In this document: positions 63,849 through 64,000 of the stretch, piece after piece
Numbering within the stretch: the stretch's first letter is position 1
How the letters are laid out: each line of letters begins with the position of its first letter
Source: Micromonospora wenchangensis
Lineage (GTDB): Bacteria; Actinomycetota; Actinomycetes; Mycobacteriales; Micromonosporaceae
Length of the DNA stretch: 64,000 bases
Reading direction: 5' to 3'
Assembly: GCF_002210435.1 (NCBI RefSeq)
Contig: NZ_MZMV01000010.1
Coordinates: forward strand, 1-64,000
The notes under the pieces: model-generated
What the model was told of the DNA's origin: nothing
What the model saw: only the letters and a program-made list of their open reading frames with translations
The model's database searches: none
Program-made: the position numbers and the translations under genes

Positions 63849-64000
63849 TCAGATGGTCGACTGCCACTCCGTGGACCCGGCCACCGGCCGGAACCCGAGC
63901 TGCTCGTTGATCGCGATCATGTGGCTGTTCGCCGCCGCGTTGTAGGTGTCGACCGCGTTCAGCTCCGGCTCGTACGTCAGGGTGTGTTCGAGGTTCTCGG
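63849..64000 (-). CDS. GNAT-family acetyltransferase, 3' end only
   Basis: Partial gene continuing past the window edge. The last 50 residues read by hand include NAVDTYNAAANSHMIAINEQ, LGFRPVAGSTEWQS. The N-x-x-N-x-x-L-G-F ending is typical of GNAT enzymes of the tandem-domain kind seen at 0.1 kb. Stop at 63849-63851. Confidence 0.75.
   Translation of the reverse strand, partial: ENLEHTLTYEPELNAVDTYNAAANSHMIAINEQLGFRPVAGSTEWQSTI

Noticed and set aside
62075..63910. 611-residue open frame antisense to paaN
   Set aside because: Shadow frame with Gly/Arg/His/Val bias; the minus strand encodes a clear aldehyde dehydrogenase.

Overview
The window is high-GC actinobacterial chromosome (very strong G/C at third codon positions, many GTG starts). 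Gene content fits Micromonosporaceae, most likely Micromonospora or a close relative; the genus is an inference from gene order and style, not from a marker gene. No rRNA, tRNA, CRISPR array, integrase, transposase or biosynthetic gene cluster was seen. Almost all of it is core-type chromosome, read on both strands in short operons, several with 4-bp ATGA/GTGA stop-start overlaps.

Layout. 0.1-9.7 kb: a double-GNAT acetyltransferase, an EI24 membrane protein, a WYL regulator, an SDR enzyme, a nucleotidyltransferase, two alpha/beta hydrolases, an asparaginase, and a coupled operon of XRE regulator, HbhA-like protein and DUF2516 membrane protein with the same order as M. tuberculosis Rv0474-Rv0476. 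9.8-14.5 kb: a BKACE enzyme, ygfZ with a Nur-like Fur regulator, pabC, a nitrobindin-family protein, a tiny membrane protein and a DsrE protein. 14.6-24.8 kb: an SCP2 protein coupled to a glycogen-debranching-type enzyme, a secreted 1460-residue subtilase with kelch repeats, a small GntR regulator, and a DivIVA-like/84-residue protein pair. 24.9-40 kb: a sulfur operon (thiosulfate sulfurtransferase plus DUF1416) preceded by an unannotated cysteine-rich leader peptide, an LmeA-like protein, glnR, mshD, pstSCAB, a Gfo/Idh/MocA oxidoreductase, and pit with its DUF47 partner. 40-52 kb: PPK2, a SigJ-like sigma factor, DinG, an AI-2E family transporter, a stand-alone GroES-like protein, PrsW, FUSC, and a GlcD-type oxidase. 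52-64 kb: glpD, a membrane-anchored subtilase with an unusual multi-TM N-terminus, groEL2 with two CIRCE operators, a cold-shock protein, paaN, and the end of a GNAT gene.

How the parts work together. Phosphate physiology is the strongest theme: pstSCAB, pit-DUF47 and PPK2 lie within 10 kb, and two arrays of GTTCACC-like heptamers on an 11-bp lattice (PHO boxes) sit before pstS and, on the other side, inside the 3' end of the PPK2 gene. Sulfur and redox make a second theme: mycothiol synthase, sulfurtransferase with a cysteine-sensing leader peptide, DsrE and nitrobindin. GlnR (nitrogen) sits between the two.

Intergenic DNA holds several long palindromes. Some are clearly bidirectional terminators between convergent genes (24.9, 38.25, 45.0, 57.9 kb). 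Others look like repeated palindromic elements (13.25 and 23.2 kb share a core; 23.43 and 55.1 kb share another). There is also a 59-bp tandem repeat that appears to have split a translationally coupled gene pair. I see no large undescribed system. The items most worth follow-up are the leader peptide, the phased operator array at 7.75 kb, the 44-bp palindrome at 23.37 kb and the subtilase fusion at 55.3 kb.
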